A stretch of 47,860 nt of DNA from Oscillospiraceae bacterium (GCA_902761055.1 CACWIS010000013.1:1-47860); one strand, 5' to 3'. Shown: positions 16,806-26,295, numbered from the stretch's first letter. Made by a program: numbers and translations. Notes: a model not told the origin generated them from the letters alone.

Positions 16806-18529
16806 GCGCCGCCTCCTTTCCGCTCCCCGTCCTTCTTCCCGCCGCGGAACAGCGCCGCGGCCGGGGGTACGGCGAAGCTGCCGCCGCGCCGGGTGTCGGA
16901 GCCCTTGATGAAGGCCATCATCATCCAGCAGGCCAGCAGCGAGCTGCCGCCGCGCGAGACGAAGGGGAAGGTCACGCCCGTGAAGGGGAGCAGGTCGAGC
17001 GTCCCGAAGACGTTGAGCGCCATCTGCGCCATGAGCATGCTCACGGCCGCGCAGGCCGCGATCGAAAAGTAGGCCGAGCGTCCGCGCCGCGCGGTGCGCA
17101 CGGCAAAGAAGCTCAGCGTCAGCACGGCCAGCACCATGCACAGCGCGACGATGAGACCCTGCTCCTCGCAGATCACGGCAAAGACCATGTCGGTGTCCGC
17201 CGCGACGACGTCTGTCAGCCAGCCGCCGCCCGCGCCCTTGCCGAAGAGACCGCCGGCCGCCGCCGCGCCGAGCGCGCGCGTCTGCTGGTAGCCCGCGCCG
17301 TAGACGTCGTCCCAGACGTGGCCCCAGGTCGCGAAGCGCCGCGCGATATAGGGCTTGATGCTCACGGCGAGGAAGCCCGCCATGCCCGCGCCGGAGAGCG
17401 CGAGGAACACGGTCGCGATCGAGCCGGAGCGCAGGAAGGAGATCACAAGAAAGCAGATGAAGAACACCAGCGCCGTGCCGAAATCGCCGATCAGGGCCAG
17501 CGCGCCGACACAGACGGCGGAGAAAACGATGAAGCCCAGCAGGTTGCGCCTGCGGTACAGTTTTTCGAGCGTCGCCGCGCCGACGTAGATGTAGGCGACC
17601 TTCACCAGCTCCGAGGGCTGGAAGGAGAATCCGCCGATCTGCAGCCAGCTCTTCGCACCGTTGAGCGAATCGCTCGTAAAGACGTTCAGCGCCAGCAGCC
17701 CCAGCGCCAGCGCCGCGGCGGGGATGCGCGTCCGCTCGGCGCGCCGCACGCTGCGCAGCCAGAGACCGAGCAGAACGAAGAGCACGAAGGCCGCAAGGAT
17801 CAGTACGGTCTGCTTGAACATATCCTGCGGCGCGGAGGAGGCGGTCACGGACAGACCGAGGGCCGTGAGATAAAAGGCGATGGTCTCCACCTCGAAGCCG
17901 CTGCGCCCGATGAGCCGCATCGCGTAATAGCCGAGCCATTCGAGCAGGATCAGCACCGCAAAGCCCAGCGTGATCTGCAGCGGGGCGCGGCCCGGGACGG
18001 TCGTGAGCTGCTGGAGCAGGAGCAGAAGCTCAAGGGCCGTCAGCTCGAAGAGCGTCAGCGCGGGGGAGACGCTCTTGCCCGCTGCGGTGCGTTTCGCATC
18101 GAGCTTGTCGCGCTTCTCCTCGCTCATGTCATAAAGATGCACGGGCGTTTTGCCCAGCCGGATCGCGTCGCCGGCCGCGAGAGGCGCGCCGTCGGCCGGC
18201 ACCGCCTCGCCGTTGACCCAAACGCCGCCGCGGCCGAACACGTCGTAGAGCGTCCAGCTGCCGTCGACGCCGCGCTTGAGGACCGCTTGCACGCGCTCGA
18301 CGTCCTCGCGGTCGACGCGGATATCCGCCGAGCGGGCGCGGCCGATCAGGTTCTCCCAGTGCGTGACGCTTATGCCCTCGCGCCCGAAGCGCAGCGTCGC
18401 CCAGGTCTCGGACTCATAGCCGGAGGAGAGCATCGAACGGAGACAGCGCAGAAGGATCGCGAGCGAGAGCGGGATCGTCAGCAGACGCGCGGCAAAAAGC
18501 AGCGTCGGAAAAAGCGCGTCCGTATTCAA
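16802..18529 (-). CDS. FHA domain-SEDS (FtsW/RodA/SpoVE) fusion protein
   Basis: 575 aa. One N-terminal helix (residues 7-30), an FHA-like domain (about 55-130: VTHWENLIGRARSADIRV, DVFGRGGVWVNGEAV), then a ten-helix SEDS polymerase with GAKSWLQIGGFSFQPSELVK, ALIGDFGTALVFF and TGVTFPFVSRGGSSLLAC. SEDS proteins polymerise lipid II. The FHA core replaces the phosphothreonine-contacting Ser-Arg-x-His by DVERVQAVL, so phosphopeptide binding is doubtful. The frame starts at TTG 18529; the strong AAAGGAGG at 18551-18558 is 21 nt away, unusually far, and no ATG/GTG exists in frame between them, so the start is uncertain. Confidence 0.9.
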   Translation of the reverse strand: MNTDALFPTLLFAARLLTIPLSLAILLRCLRSMLSSGYESETWATLRFGREGISVTHWENLIGRARSADIRVDREDVERVQAVLKRGVDGSWTLYDVFGRGGVWVNGEAVPADGAPLAAGDAIRLGKTPVHLYDMSEEKRDKLDAKRTAAGKSVSPALTLFELTALELLLLLQQLTTVPGRAPLQITLGFAVLILLEWLGYYAMRLIGRSGFEVETIAFYLTALGLSVTASSAPQDMFKQTVLILAAFVLFVLLGLWLRSVRRAERTRIPAAALALGLLALNVFTSDSLNGAKSWLQIGGFSFQPSELVKVAYIYVGAATLEKLYRRRNLLGFIVFSAVCVGALALIGDFGTALVFFICFLVISFLRSGSIATVFLALSGAGMAGFLAVSIKPYIARRFATWGHVWDDVYGAGYQQTRALGAAAAGGLFGKGAGGGWLTDVVAADTDMVFAVICEEQGLIVALCMVLAVLTLSFFAVRTARRGRSAYFSIAACAAVSMLMAQMALNVFGTLDLLPFTGVTFPFVSRGGSSLLACWMMMAFIKGSDTRRGGSFAVPPAAALFRGGKKDGERKGGGA

Positions 18530-18576
18530 AAGCCGTTCCGTAGGACCTCACCTCCTTTTGACAGTGATAATATATT

Positions 18577-18605
18577 ATTATACCACGAAAAACGCGTCTT
18601 GACAA
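18577..18605 (-). promoter_or_regulatory. Sigma-A promoter of the SEDS-PBP envelope operon
   Basis: TTGTCA (18605-18600), 17-bp spacer, TATAAT (18582-18577), upstream of the AAAGGAGG ribosome site. Confidence 0.82.
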
Positions 18606-18613
18606 CGCGTGCG

Positions 18614-18649
18614 AAAAGGGCGGCGGATCCGTGCGGATCCGCCGCCCTT
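18614..18649 (-). terminator. Terminator of the aro operon
   Basis: Fifteen-bp perfect GC-rich hairpin (18616-18630 / 18635-18649), followed in minus-strand RNA by U4. It ends 9 bp before the -35 of the next operon. Confidence 0.82.
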
Positions 18650-18652
18650 GCG

Positions 18653-19876
18653 CTATCGTTTCAGTATTTCGAGGATCCGCCGCAGCGCGTCCTCCGGCGC
18701 GCCGTCGTTGGAGACGGCGAAATCGGCAAAGCGCTCGTAGAGCGGACGACGCTGTTCATAGAGCTGCGCGAGGTCGCTCCCGAGCGAGATCGGACGGCCC
18801 TCCTTCGGCAGACTGTCGAGCCGTCTCTGCAGCCAGACGATCACGCCGTTCCGGTGCAGCGGAGGATAGTTCTCCGCGCGCGTGACGCAGCCGCCGCCGG
18901 TGGCGATCACCGCGCCGGAGCGCTTGCCCAGCGCCGCGAGCACCCGCGTTTCGAGCGCGCGGAAGGCCTCCTCGCCGTCCTCCGCGAAGATCGCGGGGAT
19001 ACTCTTTCCCGCGGCGCGCTCGACCTCCGCGTCCGACTCGAGACAGTCGCGGCCGAGCGCTTCGGCGAGCATGTGCGCGAGCGTGCTCTTGCCGCAGCCA
19101 GGCATGCCGACGAGCACGACGTTTTGCATCTCGAAGGACAGCGCGCGCTCGATATCGTCGATCACGCCGTCGTCGATCGCGCGTCCGGTGAACAGTTCGG
19201 CGGAGCGCTTCGCCTGCGCGACGAGCATCGAAAGCCCGTTCGCATGCGGGACGCCGCGCGCTTCGGCCTCCATCAGCAGCGCCGTACGGGCGGGGTTGTA
19301 GATGAGGTCGGCCACCGCCTCGCAGCGCGGGAAGTCCGCGAGCGAGCAGAGCGCCTCGCCGCTGCGCGGGTACATGCCCACGGGCGTGGCGTTGACGATC
19401 AGCTGCGCGTCGGCGTGACGGGTTAAATTGCCGTAGTTGTCCTCGCCGCTGCGCGAGACGACCGTGACGCTCTCCGCGCCGAGCTCTTCAAGCACGGCGC
19501 AGACCGCGGCCGAGGCGCCGCCGCTGCCGAAAACAAGAGCCTTCCTTCCGCCGGGATCGATCCCGATGCGGCGCAGCAGCAGCCGGAAGCCGTAAGCGTC
19601 GGTGTTGTCGCCGTATATGCCGCCGCCGGGCAGACGCAGCAGCGTGTTGACGCTGCCGATGCGCCGCGCCGTGTCGGACAGAGCGGTGCAGAAGGACGGC
19701 ACGGTTTTTTTGTAGGGGATCGTGACGTTCAGGCCGTCCCAGGGGCCGGAGCGCAGAAAAGCATCCAGCTCCTCCGGCGTTTTTTCATACAGCCTGTACG
19801 CATAGTCGCCCAGACGGGCGTGAATGGCGGGGGAGTAGCTGTGGCCCAGCTTTTCGCCCAGGAGACCGCAGTTCAT
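18653..19876 (-). CDS. aroE-aroK: Shikimate dehydrogenase-shikimate kinase fusion
   Basis: 407 aa bifunctional protein. Residues 1-245 are AroE (3-dehydroshikimate to shikimate, NADPH): GEKLGHSYSPAIH, catalytic Lys in LNVTIPYKKTV, IYGDNTDAYGF and the Rossmann loop VFGSGGASAAV, followed by NATPVGMYP. Residues 250-407 are shikimate kinase: P-loop VLVGMPGCGKSTLAH, DAEVERAAGKSIPAIF, ATGGGCVTR and RRPLYERFA. The two steps are consecutive in the pathway. ATG at 19876 overlaps the preceding stop (ATGA). It is the last gene of the aro operon. All key motifs look intact. Confidence 0.95.
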   Translation of the reverse strand: MNCGLLGEKLGHSYSPAIHARLGDYAYRLYEKTPEELDAFLRSGPWDGLNVTIPYKKTVPSFCTALSDTARRIGSVNTLLRLPGGGIYGDNTDAYGFRLLLRRIGIDPGGRKALVFGSGGASAAVCAVLEELGAESVTVVSRSGEDNYGNLTRHADAQLIVNATPVGMYPRSGEALCSLADFPRCEAVADLIYNPARTALLMEAEARGVPHANGLSMLVAQAKRSAELFTGRAIDDGVIDDIERALSFEMQNVVLVGMPGCGKSTLAHMLAEALGRDCLESDAEVERAAGKSIPAIFAEDGEEAFRALETRVLAALGKRSGAVIATGGGCVTRAENYPPLHRNGVIVWLQRRLDSLPKEGRPISLGSDLAQLYEQRRPLYERFADFAVSNDGAPEDALRRILEILKR

Positions 19877-21228
19877 GGCTCGTCCTCCTGCCCCAAAAAG
19901 CGCTCCTCTGTCTCAAGCAGCTCTTCCTGATACATGCGGGAAAGAGCCATGAGCCGGGAAAAGAGCGCGCGGTCGTATTCCCGCAGGGACGGGAGGCTGC
20001 GCTTTTCGACAGCGGACAGCTTTTCCCGCTCCCGCTTCTCGTCGAGGATCGGAAGAGCGAGGTCCTTTTTGCATGCTGCGATCCGCTCGCAAAGAAGCAT
20101 GCGCCGCTCGAAGAGCGCCTGAAGGTCTGCGTCGACGCGGTCGATGCGCGCGCGGAGCGCCGGGAGATCGTCTCCGGCAGCTTCGGCGGAGAGCAGCGCG
20201 TCAAAGAGCGCGAGCGCGGCGGCCGCTTCCACGCAGGGCACGGCGCGCGGCACCACGCAGGGGTCGTGGCGGCCGGCGACGGAGAGCGTCGTCTCCGTCA
20301 TCGTGTCGAGATCGACGCTCTTCTGCTCCTTCGCGATCGAGGGCGTTGGCTTGAAGGCGGCGCGCAGAACGAGCGGCATGCCGTCGCTGATCCCGCCGAG
20401 GATGCCGCCGCAGCGGTTCGTCTCGGTGACGACGCGGCCGTTCACGATCCGAAAAGCGTCGTTGTTCTCGCTGCCGCGCAGACGCGCGGAGCCGAAGCCC
20501 AGTCCGAACTCCACGCCCTTGACGGCGGGGACGGCGAAGAGCAGCGCGGCGATGCGGCCTTCCAGCCCGTCAAAAAGAGGACCGCCCAGACCGCCCGGGA
20601 GACCGAAGACCGCGCACTCCACAACGCCGCCGAGCGAGTCGCCGTCGGCTTTCGCCGCGGCGATCGCGGCCTTCATCGCCTCGCCGCGCGCTTCGCTGAG
20701 CGTCGGGAAGCCGCCGCTCTGCGCTTTTTCTGTCAGCTCGCCCTCGTCGCAAACGCCGCCGAGCTCGGCGATGCGGGAGACGATGCGCACGCCGCGGCGC
20801 GCAAGCGCCTGCAGGCAGAGACCGCCCGCGAGACACAGCGGCGCGGTCATGCGCCCGGAAAAGGCGCCGCCTCCCGGAGGGATCGCGCCGTATTTCAGCC
20901 GGGCGGCGTAGTCCGCGTGGCCGGGACGCGGGACGGAAGCGGTTTTTTCATAGTCTTCCGGCCGGGCGTCGGCGTTGGCGATCACGGCGGTGATGGGCGA
21001 GCCGTCGCTCATCCCGTCCGTCAGACCGGAGCGGAAAAGAGGCTCGTCTGTTTCGGATCTGGCGCTGCTCCACGCGTTGCGCCCCGGGGCGCGGCGCGCA
21101 AGAAAGGACGCAAGCGCCTCCGTGTCGACCGCCTCGCCCGCGGGGAAGCCGCGCAGCGTCATGCCGAGCTCCGGCCCGTGCGAGCCGCCGAAGATCTCCA
21201 GCCGCAGGTTTTCACCGATATAGTTCAT
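19873..21228 (-). CDS. aroC: Chorismate synthase-chorismate mutase fusion
   Basis: 451 aa. Residues 1-345 are AroC, converting EPSP to chorismate with reduced FMN: GENLRLEIFGGSHGPELG, RRAPGRNAWSSARSETDE, SVPRPGHADYAARLKYG and AGRHDPCVVPRAVP. Residues 354-451 are an AroQ-type chorismate mutase with its active-site residues in place: LRARIDRVDADL, LFERRMLLCERI, KKDLALPILDEKRE and SRMYQEEL. So one protein makes chorismate and turns it to prephenate, favouring Phe/Tyr over Trp or folate. ATG at 21228 overlaps the aroA stop by one base after gggagg; the frame to 21288 would intrude into aroA and is rejected. Confidence 0.93.
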   Translation of the reverse strand: MNYIGENLRLEIFGGSHGPELGMTLRGFPAGEAVDTEALASFLARRAPGRNAWSSARSETDEPLFRSGLTDGMSDGSPITAVIANADARPEDYEKTASVPRPGHADYAARLKYGAIPPGGGAFSGRMTAPLCLAGGLCLQALARRGVRIVSRIAELGGVCDEGELTEKAQSGGFPTLSEARGEAMKAAIAAAKADGDSLGGVVECAVFGLPGGLGGPLFDGLEGRIAALLFAVPAVKGVEFGLGFGSARLRGSENNDAFRIVNGRVVTETNRCGGILGGISDGMPLVLRAAFKPTPSIAKEQKSVDLDTMTETTLSVAGRHDPCVVPRAVPCVEAAAALALFDALLSAEAAGDDLPALRARIDRVDADLQALFERRMLLCERIAACKKDLALPILDEKREREKLSAVEKRSLPSLREYDRALFSRLMALSRMYQEELLETEERFLGQEDEP

Positions 21229-22478
21229 CACAGACCTCCCAGAGATCCGAAGTCGTCCCAGAAACGGGGATAGGATTTTTCGACGCATTCCGCGCCGCGC
21301 AGCGTCAGGCCGCTTTCACAGCCGCAGGCCGCGACGGCGGCCGCCATCGCGACGCGGTGGTCGGAAAAGCCGTCGGTCACGCTGCCTGAAAGAAAAGGCT
21401 TTCCCCGGATGACGAGGCCGTCGGGCAGCTCGGTCACGTCCGCACCGAGAGAGGCGAGCATGGCCGCGGTCGTGTGCAGGCGGTCGCTCTCCTTGAAGCG
21501 CAGACGCGCGGCGTTCACGATGCGCGTCTCGCCCTCGGCGAGCGCGCCGAGCGCGGCGACGACGGGCGCGAGGTCGGGCGTCTGCGAGGCGTCGAAGCGA
21601 AGGCCGCGCAGGTCTTTTTTGCGGACGCGGACGCAGCCGCCCTCGACGGAGACCTCCGCGCCGAAGGCGCGCAGGAGCCCGCAGACCGCGCGGTCGCCCT
21701 GCGCGGAATCCGCGTCCAGGCCCTCGACGGCGACGCCGTCGGGCGAGAGCGCGCCCATGGCGAGGAAGGCGGCGGCGGCGGACCAGTCGCCCTCGACCGC
21801 GACAGAGGCGGGAAGCGCGGGACGCTGCCCTCCGGGGATCGTATAGGCGTCAAAGGACTTTTCAACGCGGACCCCGGCGCGCCGCAGCGTCTGTTCGGTC
21901 AGCGCGGCGTAGGGCGCGGACTGAAGCGGCGTGCTGAGGAAAAGACGGCTCTCTTCTTCCAGAAGAGGCAGCGCCATGAGCAGCGCGGAGACGAACTGCG
22001 AGGAAACGTCGCCCGGCAGGGCCCAGTCTCCGCCGAAAAGGCGGCCGGAGACGCGCAGCGCGGAGCCGTCCGTCTCGATGGCCATGCCGTGCCGCCGCAG
22101 CTCGTCGTCAAAGGGCGCGAGCGGACGCCGGGGCAGTCCGCCCTCGCGCAAAAAAACGGCCGGCAAGCCGAGCGCGCCGACCACGGGCAGCAGGAAACGC
22201 AGCGCCGCGCCGCTCTCGCCGCAGGGGAGCGCGAGCGTCCCACCCGGGACGGCGCGGATCGGCGCGATCCGGATATGCTCTCCCTCAAGCCGGACCGCGG
22301 CGCCGAGGACGCGCAGGCAGCCGAGCAGCGCGGCGAGATCCCGGGAGATCCCGTCGCACGAGAGAGAAACTTCGTTTTGCCCGAGCGCGGCGAGAAGAGC
22401 CAGACGCTGGGCCGCGGATTTGGAGGCGGGCGCGCGGACCGAGCCGCAGCGCGCGCCGGGCTGAAGCGTGACGGTCAT
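21228..22478 (-). CDS. aroA: 3-phosphoshikimate 1-carboxyvinyltransferase (EPSP synthase)
   Basis: Condenses shikimate-3-phosphate with PEP. 416 aa, normal length. Seen: [14 protein letters not shown] (substrate Lys), [13 protein letters not shown] (PEP loop, the ESG variant of some Firmicutes rather than NAGTAMR), [46 protein letters not shown] and [12 protein letters not shown] at 22478 overlaps the aroB stop (ATGA). Third gene of the operon. Confidence 0.95.
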   Translation of the reverse strand: MTVTLQPGARCGSVRAPASKSAAQRLALLAALGQNEVSLSCDGISRDLAALLGCLRVLGAAVRLEGEHIRIAPIRAVPGGTLALPCGESGAALRFLLPVVGALGLPAVFLREGGLPRRPLAPFDDELRRHGMAIETDGSALRVSGRLFGGDWALPGDVSSQFVSALLMALPLLEEESRLFLSTPLQSAPYAALTEQTLRRAGVRVEKSFDAYTIPGGQRPALPASVAVEGDWSAAAAFLAMGALSPDGVAVEGLDADSAQGDRAVCGLLRAFGAEVSVEGGCVRVRKKDLRGLRFDASQTPDLAPVVAALGALAEGETRIVNAARLRFKESDRLHTTAAMLASLGADVTELPDGLVIRGKPFLSGSVTDGFSDHRVAMAAAVAACGCESGLTLRGAECVEKSYPRFWDDFGSLGGL

Positions 22479-23533
22479 CTCGCCCCTCCGTCCCGCAGCC
22501 AGCCGGCCGCCTCCGCAAGGGGGACGGAGAGCAGCTCGCAGCGCCCGACCGCGCGGGGCACGACGAGCGTGAGCGTATCGCCTTCGCGTTTTTTATCTTT
22601 TTCAAGCGCAGCGAGCAGCTCGTCGGCGGAATAGTCCGTCTCGGTCGGCAGGGAGAGCGCGGCGAGCAGGGCGAGGATCGCGTCGAGCTCCCCGTCTGCG
22701 CAGAGGCCGCGCGCGGCCGCGGCGCGCGCGATCATGGCCATGCCGGCCGCGACGGCCTCGCCGTGCGGGATCTGCCAGCGGGAGGCCTGCTCGAGCGCGT
22801 GGCCGAAGCTGTGGCCGAGGTTCAGAAGCCGCCGCTCGCCGCGGTCGAACTCGTCCTTCTCCACGAGATCCCGCTTGTACGCAACGCAGCGGGCGACGAT
22901 CTCCTCATAGCGCCGCTCCCGCGCCAGAGCGGGCAGTGCGAAAAAGAAATCGCGGTCGAAGAGCAGGCCGATCTTCGCGCATTCGGCCAGACCGCAGCGC
23001 AGCTCGCGCGCGTCGAGGGTCGAAAAGGCGTCGGTGTCGCAGAGCACGGCGAGGGGCTGGCAGAAGCAGCCGATCTGGTTTTTCCCTTCGGGCAGGTCGA
23101 CCGCCGTCTTGCCGCCGACCGAGGCGTCCACGGCCGCGAGCAGCGTGGTGGGGACCTGCACAAGGCCGCAGCCGCGCTGATAGACGGCCGCGGCAAAGCC
23201 CGCGAGATCGCCCGTCACGCCGCCGCCGAGCGCAACGACGAGGTCGCCGCGCGTAAAGGCGTTCCGGGAGAGGAAAGCGAGGATCTCCCCGCAGGTCTCG
23301 AGCGTCTTGTACGCCTCGCCGTGGGGGATGACTTTGAGAGAAACGGCAAAGCCGCTCTGCTCCAGCGCGCCTTGCAGCGTGCCGGCATAGAGCGGCCCGA
23401 CCCGATCGCCGCAGACGAGCGCGGCGCGCTTTGCCTGCGTCAGCGGACGCAGCAGCGCGCCCGCGCGGCCGAGCAGACCGGGGGCGATCGTCACGTCATA
23501 GGCCCGCGAGGCCTCGATCCGGACCGTGGTCAT
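22475..23533 (-). CDS. aroB: 3-dehydroquinate synthase
   Basis: Cyclises DAHP to 3-dehydroquinate using NAD and a divalent metal. 352 aa. Seen: [58 protein letters not shown] (metal Glu), [13 protein letters not shown] (His metal ligand) and [14 protein letters not shown] at 23533 overlaps the aroF stop (ATGA). Second gene of the operon. Confidence 0.96.
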   Translation of the reverse strand: MTTVRIEASRAYDVTIAPGLLGRAGALLRPLTQAKRAALVCGDRVGPLYAGTLQGALEQSGFAVSLKVIPHGEAYKTLETCGEILAFLSRNAFTRGDLVVALGGGVTGDLAGFAAAVYQRGCGLVQVPTTLLAAVDASVGGKTAVDLPEGKNQIGCFCQPLAVLCDTDAFSTLDARELRCGLAECAKIGLLFDRDFFFALPALARERRYEEIVARCVAYKRDLVEKDEFDRGERRLLNLGHSFGHALEQASRWQIPHGEAVAAGMAMIARAAAARGLCADGELDAILALLAALSLPTETDYSADELLAALEKDKKREGDTLTLVVPRAVGRCELLSVPLAEAAGWLRDGGAR

Positions 23534-24534
23534 GCCTTCGCAGCCTCCCGGACCGCGCGCAGCTTCGCCGCGAGGGCGGCGAACTCCTTGTCCGTGATGG
23601 CCTGGGCGCCGTCGGAGAGTGCTTTGAAGGGCTCGTTGTGCACCTCGATCATCAGACCGTCCGCCCCGCAGGCTGCGGCGGCAAGCGCCATGGGCGGCAC
23701 CAGACGGCGGCGGCCCACGGCATGGCTGGGATCGACGATCACGGGCAGCTGCGTCAGCTCGTGCAGCTCCGGCACGGCGGAGAGATCGAGCGTGCTGCGC
23801 GTGAACTCGCTGAAGGTGCGGATGCCGCGCTCGCAGAGGATCACGCGCTCGTTGCCGCCGGCCATGACGTACTCGGCGGCAAGCAGCAGCTCGCGCAGCG
23901 TGGCGGCGAGACCGCGCTTGAGCAGAACGGGCTTGCCGCAGCGGCCGAGCTCGCGCAGCAGATCGTAGTTCTGCATGCTGCGCGCGCCGACCTGCAGCAG
24001 GTCCACGTCCTCAAACAGCGGCAGCTGCGCCGCGCTCATGATTTCCGAGACGATCGGCAGTCCCGTCTCGGCGCGGGCGAGCTTCAACAGCGCGAGGCCT
24101 TTCTCGCCGAGACCGGAGAAATCATAGGGAGAGGTGCGCGGCTTGAAGGCGCCGCCGCGCAGCATGTCCGCGCCCGCGGCCTTCACCGCGCGCGCGATCG
24201 AAACGATCTGCTCCTCGCTCTCGACCGAGCAGGGCCCGGCGATGAGCGCAAAATGCCCGCCGCCGATCTTCACCGGGCCGATCTCCGCGACGGCGTCGTC
24301 CGGATGCAGACTGCGGCCGCAGAGACGGTAGGGCTCGCTCACGCGCCGGACGGATTCGACGAAGGGCAGGGAGGCGATCAGCTCCGCGTCAAGCGCCGCG
24401 GGGTCGCCGATGAGGCCGAGCACGCTCTGCCGCTCGCCCTCGGAGAGGTCGACGCGCAGGCCGCGGCTCTCAAAGGCGGCGATCAGCTCCCGCTTTTCCG
24501 CCTCCGAGGCGCTGGATTTGAGCACAACGATCAT
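23530..24534 (-). CDS. aroF: 3-deoxy-7-phosphoheptulonate synthase (DAHP synthase, type I-beta)
   Basis: First step of the shikimate pathway (PEP plus erythrose-4-phosphate). 334 aa with an N-terminal ferredoxin-like regulatory domain (residues 1-70, [20 protein letters not shown]) as in the Thermotoga-type enzyme, then the barrel: [61 protein letters not shown] and [14 protein letters not shown] at 24534 follows aaggag; the longer frame to 24561 runs through the leader hairpin. The N-terminal domain suggests feedback control by aromatic amino acids. A gene for 3-dehydroquinate dehydratase is missing from the operon. Confidence 0.94.
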   Translation of the reverse strand: MIVVLKSSASEAEKRELIAAFESRGLRVDLSEGERQSVLGLIGDPAALDAELIASLPFVESVRRVSEPYRLCGRSLHPDDAVAEIGPVKIGGGHFALIAGPCSVESEEQIVSIARAVKAAGADMLRGGAFKPRTSPYDFSGLGEKGLALLKLARAETGLPIVSEIMSAAQLPLFEDVDLLQVGARSMQNYDLLRELGRCGKPVLLKRGLAATLRELLLAAEYVMAGGNERVILCERGIRTFSEFTRSTLDLSAVPELHELTQLPVIVDPSHAVGRRRLVPPMALAAAACGADGLMIEVHNEPFKALSDGAQAITDKEFAALAAKLRAVREAAKA

Positions 24535-24550
24535 GGGACAGCTCCTTACG

Positions 24551-24578
24551 AAAAACTGCACAGATCCGGTCTGTGCAG
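24551..24578 (-). terminator. Promoter-proximal terminator hairpin in the aro operon leader
   Basis: CTGCACAG / CTGTGCAG (8 bp, 7-nt loop) followed by five U in the minus-strand leader. It starts about 14 nt after the predicted transcription start and sits just before the aroF ribosome site, so it could attenuate the operon. Confidence 0.65.
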
Positions 24579-24598
24579 CATGTTATTCCTACGCTTCA

Positions 24599-24627
24599 AC
24601 TATATGCGTCTTTCCCTGCGCTGTCAA
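24599..24627 (-). promoter_or_regulatory. Sigma-A promoter of the aro operon
   Basis: Perfect TTGACA (24627-24622), 17-bp spacer, TATAGT (24604-24599). Confidence 0.85.
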
Positions 24628-24628
24628 G

Positions 24629-24666
24629 AAAAACAAAGAACCGCACGCTCTTTTGAGGACGTGCGG
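24629..24666 (-). terminator. Terminator of the htrA gene
   Basis: Hairpin CCGCACG...CGTGCGG (24641-24666) followed in minus-strand RNA by TTCTTTGTTTTT; it directly abuts the aro -35. Confidence 0.75.
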
Positions 24667-24742
24667 CCCTTCGTTTTTCGGGTTTTGCGGTTTTGGGAGA
24701 AAAGAGAGGATAAGGAGTAGAAAAGCAGCGGATCGGCAGGGA

Positions 24743-26095
24743 TCAGCCCGTCGCCTCGTCGAAGGTGATGGGGAAGCTGATCTCCTGGTCGCCGCGGTAG
24801 ACCGTGATCTCTGTCGTGTCGCCGGCGGAGAAGTCATGCAGCACCGCGGTCAGATCGGTGTAGCCGGAGATGGGCTTGTCGCCGAGCTTCGTGATGATGT
24901 CCCGGGCCTGGATGCCCGCCTTGTCGGCGGAGCTGCCCTCCTCGACGGAGGCGACGTAGGCGCCGAGCGGAGTGCCGAAATACTGGCTGTAGAGGGAATT
25001 GTACTTCTGGTCGATCGAAACGCCCATGTAGGCCTTTCCGGTGACGTAGCCCTTGGTGATGAGATCGCTGACGATGCCGACGGCGTCGTTGACCGGGATC
25101 GCAAAGCCCAGACCCTCCACGCCGGAGCTGGCGTATTTGGCCGTCACGATGCCGACGACCTCGCCCGCGGCGTTGTAGACGGGCCCGCCGGAGTTGCCGG
25201 AGTTGACGGCCGCGTCGATCTGGAACATGTTGATCGCCACGCCGCTCTCATCGGAGGTGATGGCGCGGTCGAGCGCGCTGACATGGCCGGTGGACATCGA
25301 AAAGTCCAGCTCGCCGAGCGGGTTGCCGACGGCGTAGACCAGGTCGCCGACCTGGAGGGCGTCGCTGCTGCCGAAGGAGGCGGCGTTGAGACCGCTCGCG
25401 TCGATCTTGAGCACGGCGAGATCGTTGAATTTCTCATAGCCGACGATCTCGGCGGTGTAGCGCGTGCCGTCGTGCAGGATGACGTTGACGTCCTTGTCGT
25501 TCTGCGCGGCCAGCTCGATCACATGGTAATTGGTGACGATATATCCGTCGGGCGAGGCGATGAAGCCGGAGCCGGAGACGGCGGAGGAGCTGTTCATGCC
25601 GAAGAAATTGGTATAGGTGATCTCGGTCGTGATGCCGACGACCTGCTCGCAGGCGCGGCGGTAGATCTCCGGAGCGGGGAGGGCGCCGCCGTCCCTGCCG
25701 GCATACGCGACCGCGGCCGCGGAGGGAGCCGGCTCGCTGACCGACTCGACGGCCTGGGTGATGGCCAGCGCGGTCCGCTCCTGCTCGAGGGCTTCGACGC
25801 GCTCGGTCAGAGCGCCGCCCATGAAGCCGGCGCCGACGAGACCGCCGATGAGAGCACAGACGAGACAGAGCGCGACCAGGCCGAGGACACGGACGCCCTT
25901 GCCGCTCTTTTCCCGCTTCACGCTTTTCTTCGGCTCGGGCGGGGTGTAGTAGCGCGGCGGGACGGCGCTCTCCCCCTCGGGGGTGTAGTGAGCGTCGGAG
26001 TAGATGCTCTCCGGCTCAAAGCCGCCGTAACGGTATTCGCTTTCCGTTTCGTTCTTCTGTGCGGAGGAAACGGTTTCGTTTTCCGGCTCGTACAT
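24743..26095 (-). CDS. HtrA/DegP-type trypsin-like serine protease with PDZ domain
   Basis: 450 aa membrane-anchored protease for envelope protein quality control. Cytosolic N-terminus about 70 residues, one membrane helix (VRVLGLVALCLVCALIGGL), extracellular protease with triad His in IVTNYHVIE, Asp in EKFNDLAVLKI and Ser in VNSGNSGGPVYN, then one PDZ domain (AYMGVSIDQKYNS through DIITKLGDKPISGY). ATG at 26095. The long charged, Tyr/Pro-rich cytosolic head (YYTPPEPKKSVKREKS) is common in clostridial HtrA. Monocistronic; no clear promoter found in 26096-26216. Confidence 0.93.
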   Translation of the reverse strand: MYEPENETVSSAQKNETESEYRYGGFEPESIYSDAHYTPEGESAVPPRYYTPPEPKKSVKREKSGKGVRVLGLVALCLVCALIGGLVGAGFMGGALTERVEALEQERTALAITQAVESVSEPAPSAAAVAYAGRDGGALPAPEIYRRACEQVVGITTEITYTNFFGMNSSSAVSGSGFIASPDGYIVTNYHVIELAAQNDKDVNVILHDGTRYTAEIVGYEKFNDLAVLKIDASGLNAASFGSSDALQVGDLVYAVGNPLGELDFSMSTGHVSALDRAITSDESGVAINMFQIDAAVNSGNSGGPVYNAAGEVVGIVTAKYASSGVEGLGFAIPVNDAVGIVSDLITKGYVTGKAYMGVSIDQKYNSLYSQYFGTPLGAYVASVEEGSSADKAGIQARDIITKLGDKPISGYTDLTAVLHDFSAGDTTEITVYRGDQEISFPITFDEATG

Positions 26096-26217
26096 GTCAG
26101 ATGGCCTCTTTTACGATGGAGTTGAGAGATCGCCTCTCTCATGTTGTCGGCCTTATCATAAAAGACAAATATGACCATGGCATGAACAAAGCCGCAATAT
26201 TTTATAAACAAGCTGTG

Positions 26218-26250
26218 AAAAAACTCCGGACGGGCAGTCCGGAGTTTTTC
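26218..26250. terminator. Terminator of gltX
   Basis: AAAAAACTCCGGAC / GTCCGGAGTTTTT hairpin with a 5-nt loop, symmetrical so active on either strand; it follows the minus-strand gltX. Confidence 0.88.
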
Positions 26251-26295
26251 GTCGTCACAGGGTCCGTTCCGGCTTCCGAAGCCGGGGATCCGGGA

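Noticed and set aside
13887-17072. A 1061-codon open frame on the plus strand (and 10786-13701, 971 codons)
   Set aside because: Opposite or out of frame to esterase, ABC-F, PBP and SEDS genes; no domain pattern or ribosome site.
15486-17939. Long 817-codon frame including the PBP
   Set aside because: The upstream part is an out-of-frame shadow of the SEDS gene; the transpeptidase begins at ATG 16805 with an ATGA overlap.
24552-24587. 11-codon ORF in the aro leader as an aromatic attenuator peptide
   Set aside because: Contains only one Phe and no Trp or Tyr, and it overlaps the hairpin itself, so classical ribosome attenuation is unlikely.
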